This document shows positions 48,001-56,143 of a DNA stretch of 64,000 nucleotides, piece by piece. How positions within the stretch are numbered: position 1 is the stretch's first letter; every line of letters begins with the position of its first letter. The translations under genes and the position numbers were made by a program. The notes beneath the pieces were generated by a model, which was not told the origin of the DNA, did no database searches, and worked only from the letters and a program-made list of their open reading frames with translations. The stretch comes from Panorpa germanica. Its lineage: Eukaryota; Arthropoda; Insecta; Mecoptera; Panorpidae. The DNA is taken from assembly GCA_963678705.1 (NCBI GenBank), contig OY783205.1, positions 6,386,001-6,450,000 on the forward strand. Reading direction: 5' to 3'.

Positions 48001-48492
48001 GATACGGATTCTATGATTTTGGAAATAATCAATCAAAATCCATATGAACAAATGAAACGGGATATTGCAAAATTTGATACATCTGATTATGCACTAGATA
48101 ACATATTCAATATACCGCAAGCAAATAAAAAGGTTGTTGGCCTAATGAAGGATGAGGCGAATGGTAAAATCATAAAGGAATTTATTGCTTTGCGTGCTAA
48201 AATGTATAGCATCAAAATTGAGGGTGTAAATAAACTTATTGCCAAGGCAAAGGGTGTATCAAATGTTGTTGTAGGTCGCCTTTCTTTTGATGATTACAAG
48301 GACTCACTATTCAATAATAATTTAAATTATAAATGCCAAAATGCAATTAGGTCTAAGGACCATAACTTATACACAATAGAGCAAAACAAACTAGTCTTAA
48401 GTGCTAATGATGACAAAAGGTTTATATTAGTTAATAAGATAAATACATTGCCATATGGCCATTATAGAATAAATGATCTGATAAATGAGTGA
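45028..48492 (+). CDS. polB: Protein-primed family B DNA polymerase
   Basis: ATG 45028 gives about 1,154 residues, the usual size for Polinton pPolB. An N-terminal domain of about 340 residues has a C2H2-like finger (HICDRCLQYFYNANKFQCHI). The exonuclease motif FVIYADFECL is near residue 345. An inserted CxxC/H segment with VRDHCHLSGQYRGSAHYTCN, shared by Polinton polymerases, is near 460. Polymerase motif A, MYYDACNLYGWAM, is near 741, motif B, KLMNCAIFGKSMENIR, near 890, and motif C, YMDTDSMI, near 992. All catalytic motifs look intact. It replicates the element from its termini using a protein primer. A TA microsatellite follows the stop. Confidence 0.96.
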   Translation: MPPQWEDICTAFKMRVFCGKLVNVNHIVDPLIFMEQCKVPLMNKIVGFLSSNNHVFKIQCQLVCEYFVHKNGEEIISTIAHNTKMISLTLSDNPNVWFSENIISSIKVRLDEFQERDSGKSLNSVLYLQVNINKHNPLHGSSYLPLPPSISFKKAVINVQNMDDRCFLWAIISALYPSKNHPERVSNYKKINQNEVFNLNNVVFPMQLNNISKFELQNNISVNVYGLELNNKHVWNVIGPLHYTKYKNAYNKHVNLLYIKSGKKGHYCWITDLGKLIGSQLSKANVKKHICDRCLQYFYNANKFQCHIEDCNKVDNAVKIEMPVGDEKWLKFKNYMRKEKHPFVIYADFECLTLPIDTCAQDSSRSYSNNYQKHIPCAAGIQLVCSYDNTISFFQSYCGKDVINWFLQQLKIIIKDIEVLYANIKPIQMTDADWLDFNNSITCHICEKHFNLADDNFKKVRDHCHLSGQYRGSAHYTCNLNYQQPNYIPVFLHCLSGYDSHLFIRDLGIDDGQIDIIPSNEQKYISFSKTIGKFKLRFLDSFKFMNGSLEKLASYMDVSNFTLLRKCFPSPNDDDKFNLMIKKGIFPYDYFNSWDSFDEINLPLKENFYSKLKDEHISSADYNHAKDVWQKFKIQNLGEYMMLYLKSDVLLLSDIFENFRNVCLKSYSLDPVHYFTVSGYTWDCMLKITNIRLELLTDIDMLLFFERGIRGGITQAIKRYSCANNPYLSNFDVNKPEKYIMYYDACNLYGWAMTQCLPYGNFRWLTSSEIEQLDILAILDNDSNGYVFEVDLEYPRELHDMHKDFSLCTEKMNPPGTNKSNIKLMTTLTNKYKYIIHSMNLKQCVTLGLRIIKIHRAIVFSQSFWLKKYIDLNTDFRKLSKNDFDKKFYKLMNCAIFGKSMENIRKYRNIKLCTRWEGRCGAQNLICRPNFKKLSIFAENLISVELNKSSIKFNKPIYIGMCILDISKHLMYDFYYNYIQKTYKEVTLMYMDTDSMILEIINQNPYEQMKRDIAKFDTSDYALDNIFNIPQANKKVVGLMKDEANGKIIKEFIALRAKMYSIKIEGVNKLIAKAKGVSNVVVGRLSFDDYKDSLFNNNLNYKCQNAIRSKDHNLYTIEQNKLVLSANDDKRFILVNKINTLPYGHYRINDLINE

Positions 48493-48536
48493 TATATATA
48501 TATATATATATATATGTGAAATAAAAAGAAATATAT

Positions 48537-49481
48537 TTAATTTAAATCTGTTTTATTTATCCATGAATTATGTTTATTTTCAAAACCCAACCATTTTACA
48601 AATACTTTATTTTTATTTGTTTTTAAAATCTTCTCCACCAAATATACATCAGTATATTTTGCTTTTTGCAATTCCTTTTCATAAAAGCCCCCCTCAATAT
48701 TTTGGCCGGTTGTGTCCTCCAATTTATAGGTTACCGGATTTGTTCTACACACCTTTTTAATAATAAATATTTCTGTTGACCAATTTGGTTCATAGCCTTT
48801 GCTAAAGAGACTCTTCACTTTGCTAATGCGTACAGAATCACCAATACGATATTTTGATATTCCTGCAATTTTAATGTGATTATAAATAGTGTTAAGTAAT
48901 TTTTTTTCGACTTTTTTCGATGTCACATCAATTGGTTTCATTTTTATTGTAGAATGTTTTGTATTATTATAAGTTTGTAATAAGTCCTCTAATATATTTA
49001 TCCATTTATGTGATCCTTGATAGCTAAATTTTTTCCACATATTAGTTTTCAGGGTCCTGTTAAATCTTTCGCATACACTGGCCTTCATTATTGAATATGT
49101 AGAATAATGTTTTATATTATATTTTTTCATAATTTTATTAAAAGTTGCATTATAAAATTCCTTTCCATTGTCTGTTTGCAAAAATTTCGGTATACGGCCT
49201 CCATCCAAGATATTAATAAAAGCATTTGTAACATCATTACCAGTTTTTGTTTTTATGGCTTTAGCCCATGCATATTTTGAGAAAACATCTATTACGGTAA
49301 GCATATATTTATAACCTTTATTTTCAGATGCATAAGGTATCATTTCAACCAAATCACATTGCCATAGGTCATCAATACCTTTTGTTATTACTCGTCTACG
49401 TGCATATTTTTTATACGCTGGTTTATGGATTTCTTCAACTATTTGTAATTTTATATCTTTTTTTTTATTATTATTGGTCAT
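48537..49481 (-). CDS. int: Retroviral-type integrase with chromodomain
   Basis: 314 residues from ATG 49481. The start resembles the usual Polinton integrase (EEIHKPAYKKYARRRVITKG). The catalytic triad is D43 (WQCDLVEM), D104 (LQTDNGKEF) and E139 (ASVCERFNRTLK), a D,D35E spacing. Residues about 212-262 form an SH3-like DNA-binding region, and about 278-314 a chromodomain (VYLVEKILKTNKNKVFVKWL). It would insert linear element DNA with 6-bp duplications. It is convergent with polB (45 bp between stops) and lies 13 bp beyond the stop of the upstream DUF8207-like gene on the same strand. Confidence 0.95.
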   Translation of the reverse strand: MTNNNKKKDIKLQIVEEIHKPAYKKYARRRVITKGIDDLWQCDLVEMIPYASENKGYKYMLTVIDVFSKYAWAKAIKTKTGNDVTNAFINILDGGRIPKFLQTDNGKEFYNATFNKIMKKYNIKHYSTYSIMKASVCERFNRTLKTNMWKKFSYQGSHKWINILEDLLQTYNNTKHSTIKMKPIDVTSKKVEKKLLNTIYNHIKIAGISKYRIGDSVRISKVKSLFSKGYEPNWSTEIFIIKKVCRTNPVTYKLEDTTGQNIEGGFYEKELQKAKYTDVYLVEKILKTNKNKVFVKWLGFENKHNSWINKTDLN

Positions 49482-49494
49482 TATTGATATTTAT

Positions 49495-50328
49495 TTATTC
49501 AATTATATGTGATTCTCTTAACTCTTCAATGATAGATATAATTTCATTATCATGACCTGTATGACCAGCCTGTTTTGAGCCTAATAATAATCTTAAACGT
49601 TCAACTAATTCATTAGCATCATTCCAATAAATATACTCATTATTTTTATTCGATACTATTTTATGTGATGGTGATATTAATCCTTCACCTTTTGTTTTTA
49701 AATTAAGGGCTGGTTTAATTATCTGTACGTATTTCCATCCCGCATTACCACTTATTTGACCATTAGGATCATAACTACGTCTATATGCGTTTGTATCTTT
49801 AATGATATTGATAAAATTTTCCTTATCTTCTTCCGTATAACCTAGTGGTTTTTTCAATTGTAATAGTTGATATAGGCCTTCTGTTCCAGCATACAATTTA
49901 CTATTAATGACTATATTATTATTTTCGATTGTTATTGGCGTTTTACCAATAAAGAATTTATTGTCACCACCTATAGTAATTCCATATATTTTATCTTCAA
50001 TAGGTTGATTTATTAAATATCTAAATGCGATATCACCAATGGACTTAACACTATTGGCATCAACTAAATGTGGTTCATTATTTTTATATGATGACAACTT
50101 CTTATCATCATATTCATCATCATCATCAATATTTTCTTTTTTTTTTTTTTTTTTTAATGCATTATGTTGTGATTTTATCTCTACAAGTGGTTCTGTTATA
50201 GGCTTAAATATTTTTTCCAAATCTTTTTGCTCTTCATAATCACTATATTTTAGAGCTTTATATTTTGAACGAATTATTTTACTCTTTGCAATAATATCTT
50301 TTAATATGTCATTATTATTATTAAACAT
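49495..50328 (-). CDS. DUF8207-like Maverick protein
   Basis: From ATG 50328, 277 residues. The N-terminal third is charged and coiled-coil-like with a Lys run encoded by an A-rich homopolymer. The rest has the pattern of the DUF8207 proteins found in arthropod Polintons: YAGTEGLYQLLQLKKPLGYT, NIIKDTNAYRRSYDPNGQIS, KYVQIIKPALNL, and the C-terminal NELVERLRLLLGSKQAGHTG plus IISIIEELRESHII. Function is unknown; a structural or DNA-associated role is only a guess. The gene lies between the ATPase and integrase genes on the same strand. A TA microsatellite separates it from the ATPase gene. Confidence 0.8.
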   Translation of the reverse strand: MFNNNNDILKDIIAKSKIIRSKYKALKYSDYEEQKDLEKIFKPITEPLVEIKSQHNALKKKKKKENIDDDDEYDDKKLSSYKNNEPHLVDANSVKSIGDIAFRYLINQPIEDKIYGITIGGDNKFFIGKTPITIENNNIVINSKLYAGTEGLYQLLQLKKPLGYTEEDKENFINIIKDTNAYRRSYDPNGQISGNAGWKYVQIIKPALNLKTKGEGLISPSHKIVSNKNNEYIYWNDANELVERLRLLLGSKQAGHTGHDNEIISIIEELRESHIIE

Positions 50329-50349
50329 ATTTTCGAGTTGTTTTCTTTT

Positions 50350-50383
<34 letters not shown>

Positions 50384-50453
50384 AGCAGATAGCTAGACAA
50401 AAGTTATCATTCAACTAAACGATTTACTACTAAATATTCTATTATATATATAA

Positions 50454-51149
50454 TTACAGTTTCAAGAAATTATCAAATCCATTTCTATATCGTCCGTTAG
50501 CGATATCGCTATCCTTATCAATGACCACATATCCATATTTATTTTTCCAACATTCTGAACAGAACTCTTTAAAGGTTAAAAATGACATATCTGTATTTAC
50601 ATGATCATTATAAATATGCTTAAGATTCATTTCGTCCATTTTAAATAATATTATAAAATTTGCATTATCTCTGATTAAATGTTTTGGTATATGGGCATAG
50701 GTTTGACAAAGATAAAAGGAATCAACTAGGGAATGACGTCCCATTGAGAAATAATTACGCATACAATCTTGTTTATCAGTAATTACATCATCAAAGATAA
50801 ATACAGAATTTGGTTTTGCATCATTGGACTTAATAATATCAATGTTACTGTCATAACAAAAATAGCCTATTTCTTTCACATGTGATAACACTTTTTTTAA
50901 AAAAATATATTTTGGTTGATATAATGATTTGGAATAGAGATATATATTTCTAAATTTTAAACCATTTTTTTCAAATAAAAGAGCCAACATGATATTAGTT
51001 TTTCCAGAATTCGATGGCCCACATATAATACATCTTATACTATTTGGTAGTAAATCGCCATGTTTTTTCACTTTCTTTTTTTTATCATTTTCATCTAAAT
51101 TATCTAGATTTGCAATATGCAAATGTTTTTTTTGCTTTATAAATTTCAT
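50454..51149 (-). CDS. FtsK/HerA-type genome-packaging ATPase
   Basis: 231 residues from ATG 51149. Walker A, GPSNSGKT, is at residues 44-51, and Walker B, VFIFDDV, at 116-122. The downstream sensor-like region is FYLCQTYAHIPKHLIRDNAN. Length and motifs match the A32-like packaging ATPases of Polintons and related large DNA viruses, which pump DNA into the capsid. It is divergent from the PLA2-domain gene with a spacer of only 59 bp containing a short TA repeat, which may serve as a shared late promoter. Confidence 0.94.
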   Translation of the reverse strand: MKFIKQKKHLHIANLDNLDENDKKKKVKKHGDLLPNSIRCIICGPSNSGKTNIMLALLFEKNGLKFRNIYLYSKSLYQPKYIFLKKVLSHVKEIGYFCYDSNIDIIKSNDAKPNSVFIFDDVITDKQDCMRNYFSMGRHSLVDSFYLCQTYAHIPKHLIRDNANFIILFKMDEMNLKHIYNDHVNTDMSFLTFKEFCSECWKNKYGYVVIDKDSDIANGRYRNGFDNFLKL

Positions 51150-51208
51150 TGTATATATATATATGCACGTGTTACTTATATATTACATCATTTAATGCTT
51201 AGACACCA

Positions 51209-52024
51209 ATGATCATATACCATGGTGAGGGCTTATTAAATAGGGCCATAAATTCATTGCCTATAGAATTACATATGCCCGGTTATAATTTTTGTGGTCC
51301 AGGAACAAAGTTAAAAAAACGTCTGTTACGCGGTGACAATGGAATTAATGATTTAGATAATGCATGTAAAGAGCATGATATTTCTTATTCTAAATCGAAA
51401 AGTGATTTAAAGTTAAGACATCACGCGGACAAGATATTGCAGGAAAAAGCTTGGTCAAGAGTTGTATCCAAAGACGCCTCTATTAAGGAAAAAGCGGCTG
51501 CTTGGACAGTTACTAATGCAATGAAAATCAAACAGAAATTAGGTATGGGCATCAAGAGAAAAAACAAGAAAAAAATTAACATGAAATTGGAAACAAATCA
51601 TAATACGTTTAGGAAGGCTATAAGAAGCGCTAGTGCGGCAATAAAAAAATCGAAAATAAAAAATACAAGTACTGCAATAAAAGTTGCATTGAAAGCTGCA
51701 AAAAAAATCATTAAAGGAAAAAAACCGAATATTAAGTCACGAATTATACCAATTCCTAAAACAGGTGGAATTCTTCCCTTTCTAATACCATTATTCGCGG
51801 GATTATCAGCCGCGGGGGCCCTAGCGGGTGGTGCTGCTGGCATAACAAAGGCTGTTACAAGCGCTAATGCGGCAAAGAAAAAATTACATGAATCAGAGAG
51901 ACATAATAAGATGATGGAGGCCATCGCATTGGGTAAAATGGATGGTAAAGGTCTTTACTTAAAACCTTATAGAAAAGGTTTGGGCCTTTACTTATCACCA
52001 CCACCGACAACAAAAAACTATTAA
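51209..52024 (+). CDS. PLA2-domain capsid-associated protein (0-frame product)
   Basis: 271 residues from ATG 51209. Residues 22-62 match a phospholipase A2 fold of the parvoviral VP1 type: calcium loop CGPGT (29-33) and catalytic CKEHDISY with His56-Asp57. A strongly basic middle region (GIKRKNKKKINMK; KAAKKIIKGKKPNIKS) suits nucleic-acid binding or nuclear targeting. A Gly/Ala-rich hydrophobic stretch (FLIPLFAGLSAAGALAGGAA) suits membrane interaction. The tail repeats GLYLKPYRKGLGLYLSPPP. It probably acts in entry or core packaging. The stop at 52022 comes one codon after the slippery heptamer A AAA AAC (52012-52018). Confidence 0.88.
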   Translation: MIIYHGEGLLNRAINSLPIELHMPGYNFCGPGTKLKKRLLRGDNGINDLDNACKEHDISYSKSKSDLKLRHHADKILQEKAWSRVVSKDASIKEKAAAWTVTNAMKIKQKLGMGIKRKNKKKINMKLETNHNTFRKAIRSASAAIKKSKIKNTSTAIKVALKAAKKIIKGKKPNIKSRIIPIPKTGGILPFLIPLFAGLSAAGALAGGAAGITKAVTSANAAKKKLHESERHNKMMEAIALGKMDGKGLYLKPYRKGLGLYLSPPPTTKNY

Positions 52025-52068
52025 AAATATCAGTTAAAGATTTACCTAAGAGGGCTTTAACTGATATT
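52012..52068 (+). promoter_or_regulatory. Putative programmed -1 ribosomal frameshift signal
   Basis: The heptamer A AAA AAC at 52012-52018 is in phase with the PLA2-protein frame (codons ACA AAA AAC). A 7-nt spacer follows (52019-52025). Then a perfect 14-bp stem pairs 52026-52039 (AATATCAGTTAAAG) with 52055-52068 (CTTTAACTGATATT), with a 15-nt loop that can itself form CCT/AGG. A -1 slip enters exactly the protease frame. The 0-frame stop lies one codon downstream. All three parts of a canonical signal are present. Confidence 0.8.
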
Positions 52069-52407
52069 GATTTAAATAAATATGCAAAAAAAATCCCCTA
52101 TTTTAGAGGTATTTTCATGCGTAATTCATTACCAAAGCATCCATATGAAAATGAATGTGCCATAATAAATTTAGATAATAAAACGGGCCCTGGAACGCAT
52201 TGGGTTGCATACAGAAAATTCAAATCGAATATTGAATATTTCGATAGTTTTGGTAACCTGGGGCCACCTAAGGAATTGCTCGAATATTTTCTACAAAGAA
52301 ATTTAAATAAAAACAAAATAATTTATAATTATAAAAAATTTCAAAATTATAATACATATAATTGTGGACATTTATGCCTAAAGTTTTTAATAAATACTAT
52401 GAAATAA
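52018..52407 (+). CDS. Adenain-like cysteine protease, expressed by -1 frameshift
   Basis: The protease frame is open from about 51973 to the stop at 52407, but it has no ATG before 52117. That ATG lies inside the conserved region (PYFRGIFMRNSLPK). The conserved N-terminus (KDLPKRALTDIDLNKYAKK) is encoded upstream of it, directly after the slippery site. Catalytic His is in GTHWVAYRK, the acidic position in EYFDSFG, and Cys in NCGHLCLKFL, as in adenovirus-type maturation proteases. A -1 slip at 52018 adds 129 residues to the PLA2-domain protein. It likely processes capsid proteins. Alternatives are a decayed start codon or internal initiation at 52117 giving a 96-residue, N-truncated enzyme. 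Confidence 0.85.
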   Translation, partial: LLKISVKDLPKRALTDIDLNKYAKKIPYFRGIFMRNSLPKHPYENECAIINLDNKTGPGTHWVAYRKFKSNIEYFDSFGNLGPPKELLEYFLQRNLNKNKIIYNYKKFQNYNTYNCGHLCLKFLINTMK

Positions 52408-52431
52408 GATTCTTTTTATTCATTATCAATT

Positions 52432-53136
52432 ATGTCCTCGACCTTTACACTTAGTGGTAATACATCCATATTAAGCACAAATTATTTTCCACCCATTGAA
52501 TTGGATAGGAAATTTGAATATGTACTCGGATTAGTTGATTTACAAACATATAATTCAATACTGAATGTCCATGAGAAAAATAATCGATTTTATTACAATG
52601 ATGAAGTTCTAATAATACCTGAAGGCTCCTATGAAATTGATGACATATATAAGTATATAAATAACACAATAAGTAAGAACAAGTCACTTAAATATTTTCT
52701 TACTATAAATGCCAATAATAATACGCTTAAATGTGAAATAATAAGTTCGTTGGTGATAAATTTTGAAAAGGAAAATAATATTGGTTCACTATTGGGTTTC
52801 AAAAAGAAAATATTGCAACCACATACAAATCATATATCCGATTTGCCCATAGATATTTTGGGTGTAAGTTCAATACAAATTGATTGTAATATTATAAGAA
52901 ATTCTTATAGAAATAACCAACTGATACATATAATACATCAATTCTTTCCTGTTGTGCCGCCTGGTTATAAAATAGTGGAAATACCCTCCAATGTAATATA
53001 TTTACCCGTAAATGTTCATACAATCAATAACATAACATTGAAACTTATTGATCAAAACGATAAGTTAATTAATTTTAGAGGTGAAAATATTACAATAAGA
53101 CTGGAATTAAAGAAAATATCAAAAAATGGGTATTGA
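52432..53136 (+). CDS. Minor capsid (penton-like) protein
   Basis: 234 residues from ATG 52432. The N-terminus FTLSGNTSILSTNYFPPIEL and the stretch VLIIPEGSYEIDDIYKYINN match the single jelly-roll penton/minor capsid proteins of Polintons and adintoviruses, followed by beta-rich sequence (IGSLLGFKKKIL, INNITLKLIDQNDKLINFRG). It would occupy capsid vertices. It lies 25 bp after the protease stop, and its end overlaps the start of a small ORF at 53126. Confidence 0.88.
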   Translation: MSSTFTLSGNTSILSTNYFPPIELDRKFEYVLGLVDLQTYNSILNVHEKNNRFYYNDEVLIIPEGSYEIDDIYKYINNTISKNKSLKYFLTINANNNTLKCEIISSLVINFEKENNIGSLLGFKKKILQPHTNHISDLPIDILGVSSIQIDCNIIRNSYRNNQLIHIIHQFFPVVPPGYKIVEIPSNVIYLPVNVHTINNITLKLIDQNDKLINFRGENITIRLELKKISKNGY

Positions 53137-53306
53137 TTTCAATATAAATACTGTAACAAACATAAACAGAATTAGTACGCTGCCTGTGGAGGATCAAGCC
53201 ACATGTAAAAAAAAAAAGAAGAATAATTAAAAAAAATAATAATAAACTATCGGTTATTAATAAGCAATTTTTAATTGCACAAGGATTTAAATTGAAGGAA
53301 AAATAG
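53126..53306 (+). pseudogene. Small capsid-cluster ORF, split at an 11-A homopolymer
   Basis: ATG 53126 overlaps the penton stop by 11 bp. It encodes MGIDFNINTVTNINRIST-type sequence for 34 codons and stops at 53230 after an 11-A run (53207-53217). In the +1 frame the sequence continues with a basic segment and KQFLIAQGFKLKEK to a stop at 53306, just before the MCP start. A small basic ORF ending in a similar FL..GFK motif is, as I recall, common next to capsid genes of Polintons. The break is a one-base frame change within the homopolymer: a real indel, an assembly error, or slippage. Confidence 0.5.
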
Positions 53307-53315
53307 AAAAAAATC

Positions 53316-54527
53316 ATGAGTAATATTTTAAATATTAATCAAAAAGCCACATTTGATAATACAATTAAACGTGTGGAATGGCATAATTATATCCCATATG
53401 CGGCCACAAGCTATGATAACAATGATGAGATAAGAATTCCAATTCATTTTCAAGATATTTATACGTCACCATGGGACAGCTATATAACCATTGAGGGTAA
53501 TTTGTTAACAAAAGACGGTGCTGCACTTCAATCGCATAACGCCAAATTATGCAACAATGGATTCGCATTTTTGTTTGATGAAATAAGATATGAATTGTTT
53601 GGAATTGAAGTTGATAAAGTTAAAAATGTAGGCATTACAACCACAATGAAGGGCTATGCTTCTTTAAATAGCACTGATAAGATTGGATATGCAATCGCTG
53701 GATGGGATAATAGTGCTTCAATTATAGATAAAAAAGGTTATTTCAGTGCATCTATACCATTGAAATTGCTCTTAGGCTTTGCAGAGGATTATAAATTTAT
53801 GATAGTAAATGCTAAACAAGAACTAGTATTGATAAGATCTAGAAGTGATGCTAATGTTTACATATCTGAAACAGAATACAAAATTAATATAGCTAAAATT
53901 CAATGGCGTATAAAACATATACTTCCAAGTGATGAGGAAAGATTAGTATTATTAAATAAATTAAATAAAATGGATCCGATTGAAATATCGTTTAGAAGCT
54001 GGGACCTTTATGAATATCCTATGCTGCCAAATACTGATAAGCAATTGTGGACAATTAAAACAACAACCCAATTGGAGAAACCACGTTATATTATTTTAGC
54101 ATTTCAAACAAAAAGACATAATTTGCATAATGCAAATACAAGTGCATTTGATCATTGTAATATAAGAAATGTAAAATTACATTTGAATTTAGAATATTAT
54201 CCATATGAAAGTTTAAATATAAATTTTAGCAAAAATCAATACAATATTTTATATGAAATGTATCTACAATTTTCAACTTCATATTATCATAATAATAAAT
54301 ATAATCCATTTTTAACGTGGTCAGACTTTAAAAATACGGCACCATTAATAGTAATTGATTGTTCTAAACAAGATGATGCATTAAAACATGGAACTGTTGA
54401 TATCAAATTAGAATTTGAATCTTCGGAAAACTTTCCACCGGATACTACTGCATTATGTCTTTGTCTTCACGATAAAGTATTAGAATATATTCCCTTGTCT
54501 GGAATAGTTAGACCCACTTATAAATAG
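53316..54527 (+). CDS. Major capsid protein, double jelly-roll
   Basis: 403 residues from ATG 53316. The N-terminal block VEWHNYIPYAATSYDNNDEI followed by RIPIHFQDIYTSPWDSYITI is diagnostic of Polinton major capsid proteins. Further blocks FLFDEIRYELFGIEVDKVKN, HILPSDEERLVLLNKL and NVKLHLNLEYYPYESLNI follow in the usual order. The tail LCLHDKVLEYIPLSGIVR is also conserved. Length is slightly below typical but covers both jelly rolls. It forms trimeric capsomers. It is the last core gene of the plus-strand capsid cluster and is followed by the metalloproteinase gene 44 bp later. Confidence 0.93.
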   Translation: MSNILNINQKATFDNTIKRVEWHNYIPYAATSYDNNDEIRIPIHFQDIYTSPWDSYITIEGNLLTKDGAALQSHNAKLCNNGFAFLFDEIRYELFGIEVDKVKNVGITTTMKGYASLNSTDKIGYAIAGWDNSASIIDKKGYFSASIPLKLLLGFAEDYKFMIVNAKQELVLIRSRSDANVYISETEYKINIAKIQWRIKHILPSDEERLVLLNKLNKMDPIEISFRSWDLYEYPMLPNTDKQLWTIKTTTQLEKPRYIILAFQTKRHNLHNANTSAFDHCNIRNVKLHLNLEYYPYESLNINFSKNQYNILYEMYLQFSTSYYHNNKYNPFLTWSDFKNTAPLIVIDCSKQDDALKHGTVDIKLEFESSENFPPDTTALCLCLHDKVLEYIPLSGIVRPTYK

Positions 54528-54571
54528 CATTGTTTTTTAATATAGATTAGTATAACTTTGCTATTGCAAGA

Positions 54572-56143
54572 ATGATGTTCTCCCGTTATATTATTATTAT
54601 TTTATTTTTAAATGTATTCTTATATAGTCAGGAGTTAGATATTAAGCAATATTTATATGAATATGGCTATTTAGAATTTAATAATGAGAGTGAATTGCAA
54701 TTAATTGGACCGGATAATATTAAATATTTGCAGGCATTAGCTTTATTTCAAGAAAATTTTAACATAAATAAAGATGATAATGCATTGAATGAAACTATAG
54801 CACTAATGAAGGCTCCAAGGTGTGGTGTATCAGATAGTGCAATGTTAAATCATGCTAATAAACTAAAATGGGATAATCATAATATCACATGGCATTTCCA
54901 TCGAGCACCACCGAAACTATTACAACTCGCTCAATTAGCCTTTGATGTATGGTCTGAACATGCAAATATTAAATTTATACATAATTTTACTAATGTCAAT
55001 ATTCTATTAAGTTTTGGCACTAGGCGACATAATAATTTTCAACATTACAAACAAAGAAGTAAATGTAGTGCAATTTTCGATGGTCCTGGAGGCATTATAG
55101 CGCATGCTGATTTCCCTGAAAAAAATAACCTGTACAAAGAAATACATATAGATAATGATGAGACATGGAATATAGAAATAAAGCCAAATGAAGAGAAATT
55201 AAATTTATTACATGTATTGATTCATGAAATTGGTCATTCTATTGGTTTTCATCATACTCAGAATACCAATTCAATTATGTATCCAATTTATTCATATAGA
55301 AATGTTAGTTCAGAATTAGTATTAGATGAGGAAGATATAAACTCAATTAGTTCACTATATGGTAAAAAAAAAATTAAACGGGTATCAAATAATAGACCGC
55401 AAGAAACGACCACAGAAGAAGTGAGTACAGAATCTATTGCGGTTACAACAATATCAACCACAACACACTCTAAAGATAAACCAAATATATATCCAGATTT
55501 ATGCAAAGTGAATAACTTAAATACATTTTTAATCATTAATGATATGCTCTATGTATTTTATAAAAGATATGTTTGGATCAAAGAACTTAATAATGAAAAA
55601 TATAGTTCCGAACCTTTTCTGATCACCGATTGGCTAAAATTTTTACCTGAAAACTTTACAGAGATAACAGCCATTTATAGACGGCCCAATGGAAATATTG
55701 TAATAATTATAGAAGCAGAAACATATAATATAAAATTTCCATCTTTACAATTAGATAACATTGTAAAACCATATTCAAATAATATAAAAAATATACAGGG
55801 TATTGTTCACACAAATACCGGAAACACTTATCTGTTTTATGATAACACATACTATTTAACAATATCTGAATGTGAATATAGAACAATTGAATACGGTAGA
55901 ATTGATAAAAAATTTATAGGTATACCATCTAATATTGATGGCGTATTCAAATATACAAATGGTAGAATATATTTTTTTAAAAATAATAATATCTATTATG
56001 AATATAATGAGTTTACAAATGCTATTGAAAAAGCCGGTGAATTTAGTCCTTCAATCTTTAATATAAATTGTCCAAACATATCAATTTTGCAACAATTACA
56101 AAATTTATTATCAAAATTAGCCGACTATAATTTTATTAATTAG
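54572..56143 (+). CDS. Secreted matrix metalloproteinase with hemopexin domain
   Basis: 523 residues from ATG 54572. The first 20 residues are a hydrophobic signal peptide. The prodomain ends with the cysteine switch PRCGVSD (82-88). The catalytic zinc site HEIGHSIGFHH is at 218-228 and the Met-turn MYP at 236-238. A Thr-rich hinge (about 278-300) leads to a four-bladed hemopexin-like domain (about 304-500) bounded by Cys311 and Cys500. All catalytic residues are present, so a secreted, latent protease is predicted. The gene lies directly after the capsid gene on the same strand. MMP genes are known from animals and some insect baculoviruses. Here it looks like captured cargo with codon use as AT-rich as its neighbours. 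Confidence 0.93.
   Translation: MMFSRYIIIILFLNVFLYSQELDIKQYLYEYGYLEFNNESELQLIGPDNIKYLQALALFQENFNINKDDNALNETIALMKAPRCGVSDSAMLNHANKLKWDNHNITWHFHRAPPKLLQLAQLAFDVWSEHANIKFIHNFTNVNILLSFGTRRHNNFQHYKQRSKCSAIFDGPGGIIAHADFPEKNNLYKEIHIDNDETWNIEIKPNEEKLNLLHVLIHEIGHSIGFHHTQNTNSIMYPIYSYRNVSSELVLDEEDINSISSLYGKKKIKRVSNNRPQETTTEEVSTESIAVTTISTTTHSKDKPNIYPDLCKVNNLNTFLIINDMLYVFYKRYVWIKELNNEKYSSEPFLITDWLKFLPENFTEITAIYRRPNGNIVIIIEAETYNIKFPSLQLDNIVKPYSNNIKNIQGIVHTNTGNTYLFYDNTYYLTISECEYRTIEYGRIDKKFIGIPSNIDGVFKYTNGRIYFFKNNNIYYEYNEFTNAIEKAGEFSPSIFNINCPNISILQQLQNLLSKLADYNFIN

Noticed and set aside
50329-50400. N-terminal extension of the DUF8207-like protein with a Tyr-Ile repeat
   Set aside because: It begins at TTG and is encoded by the TA microsatellite. 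ATG 50328 is preferred.
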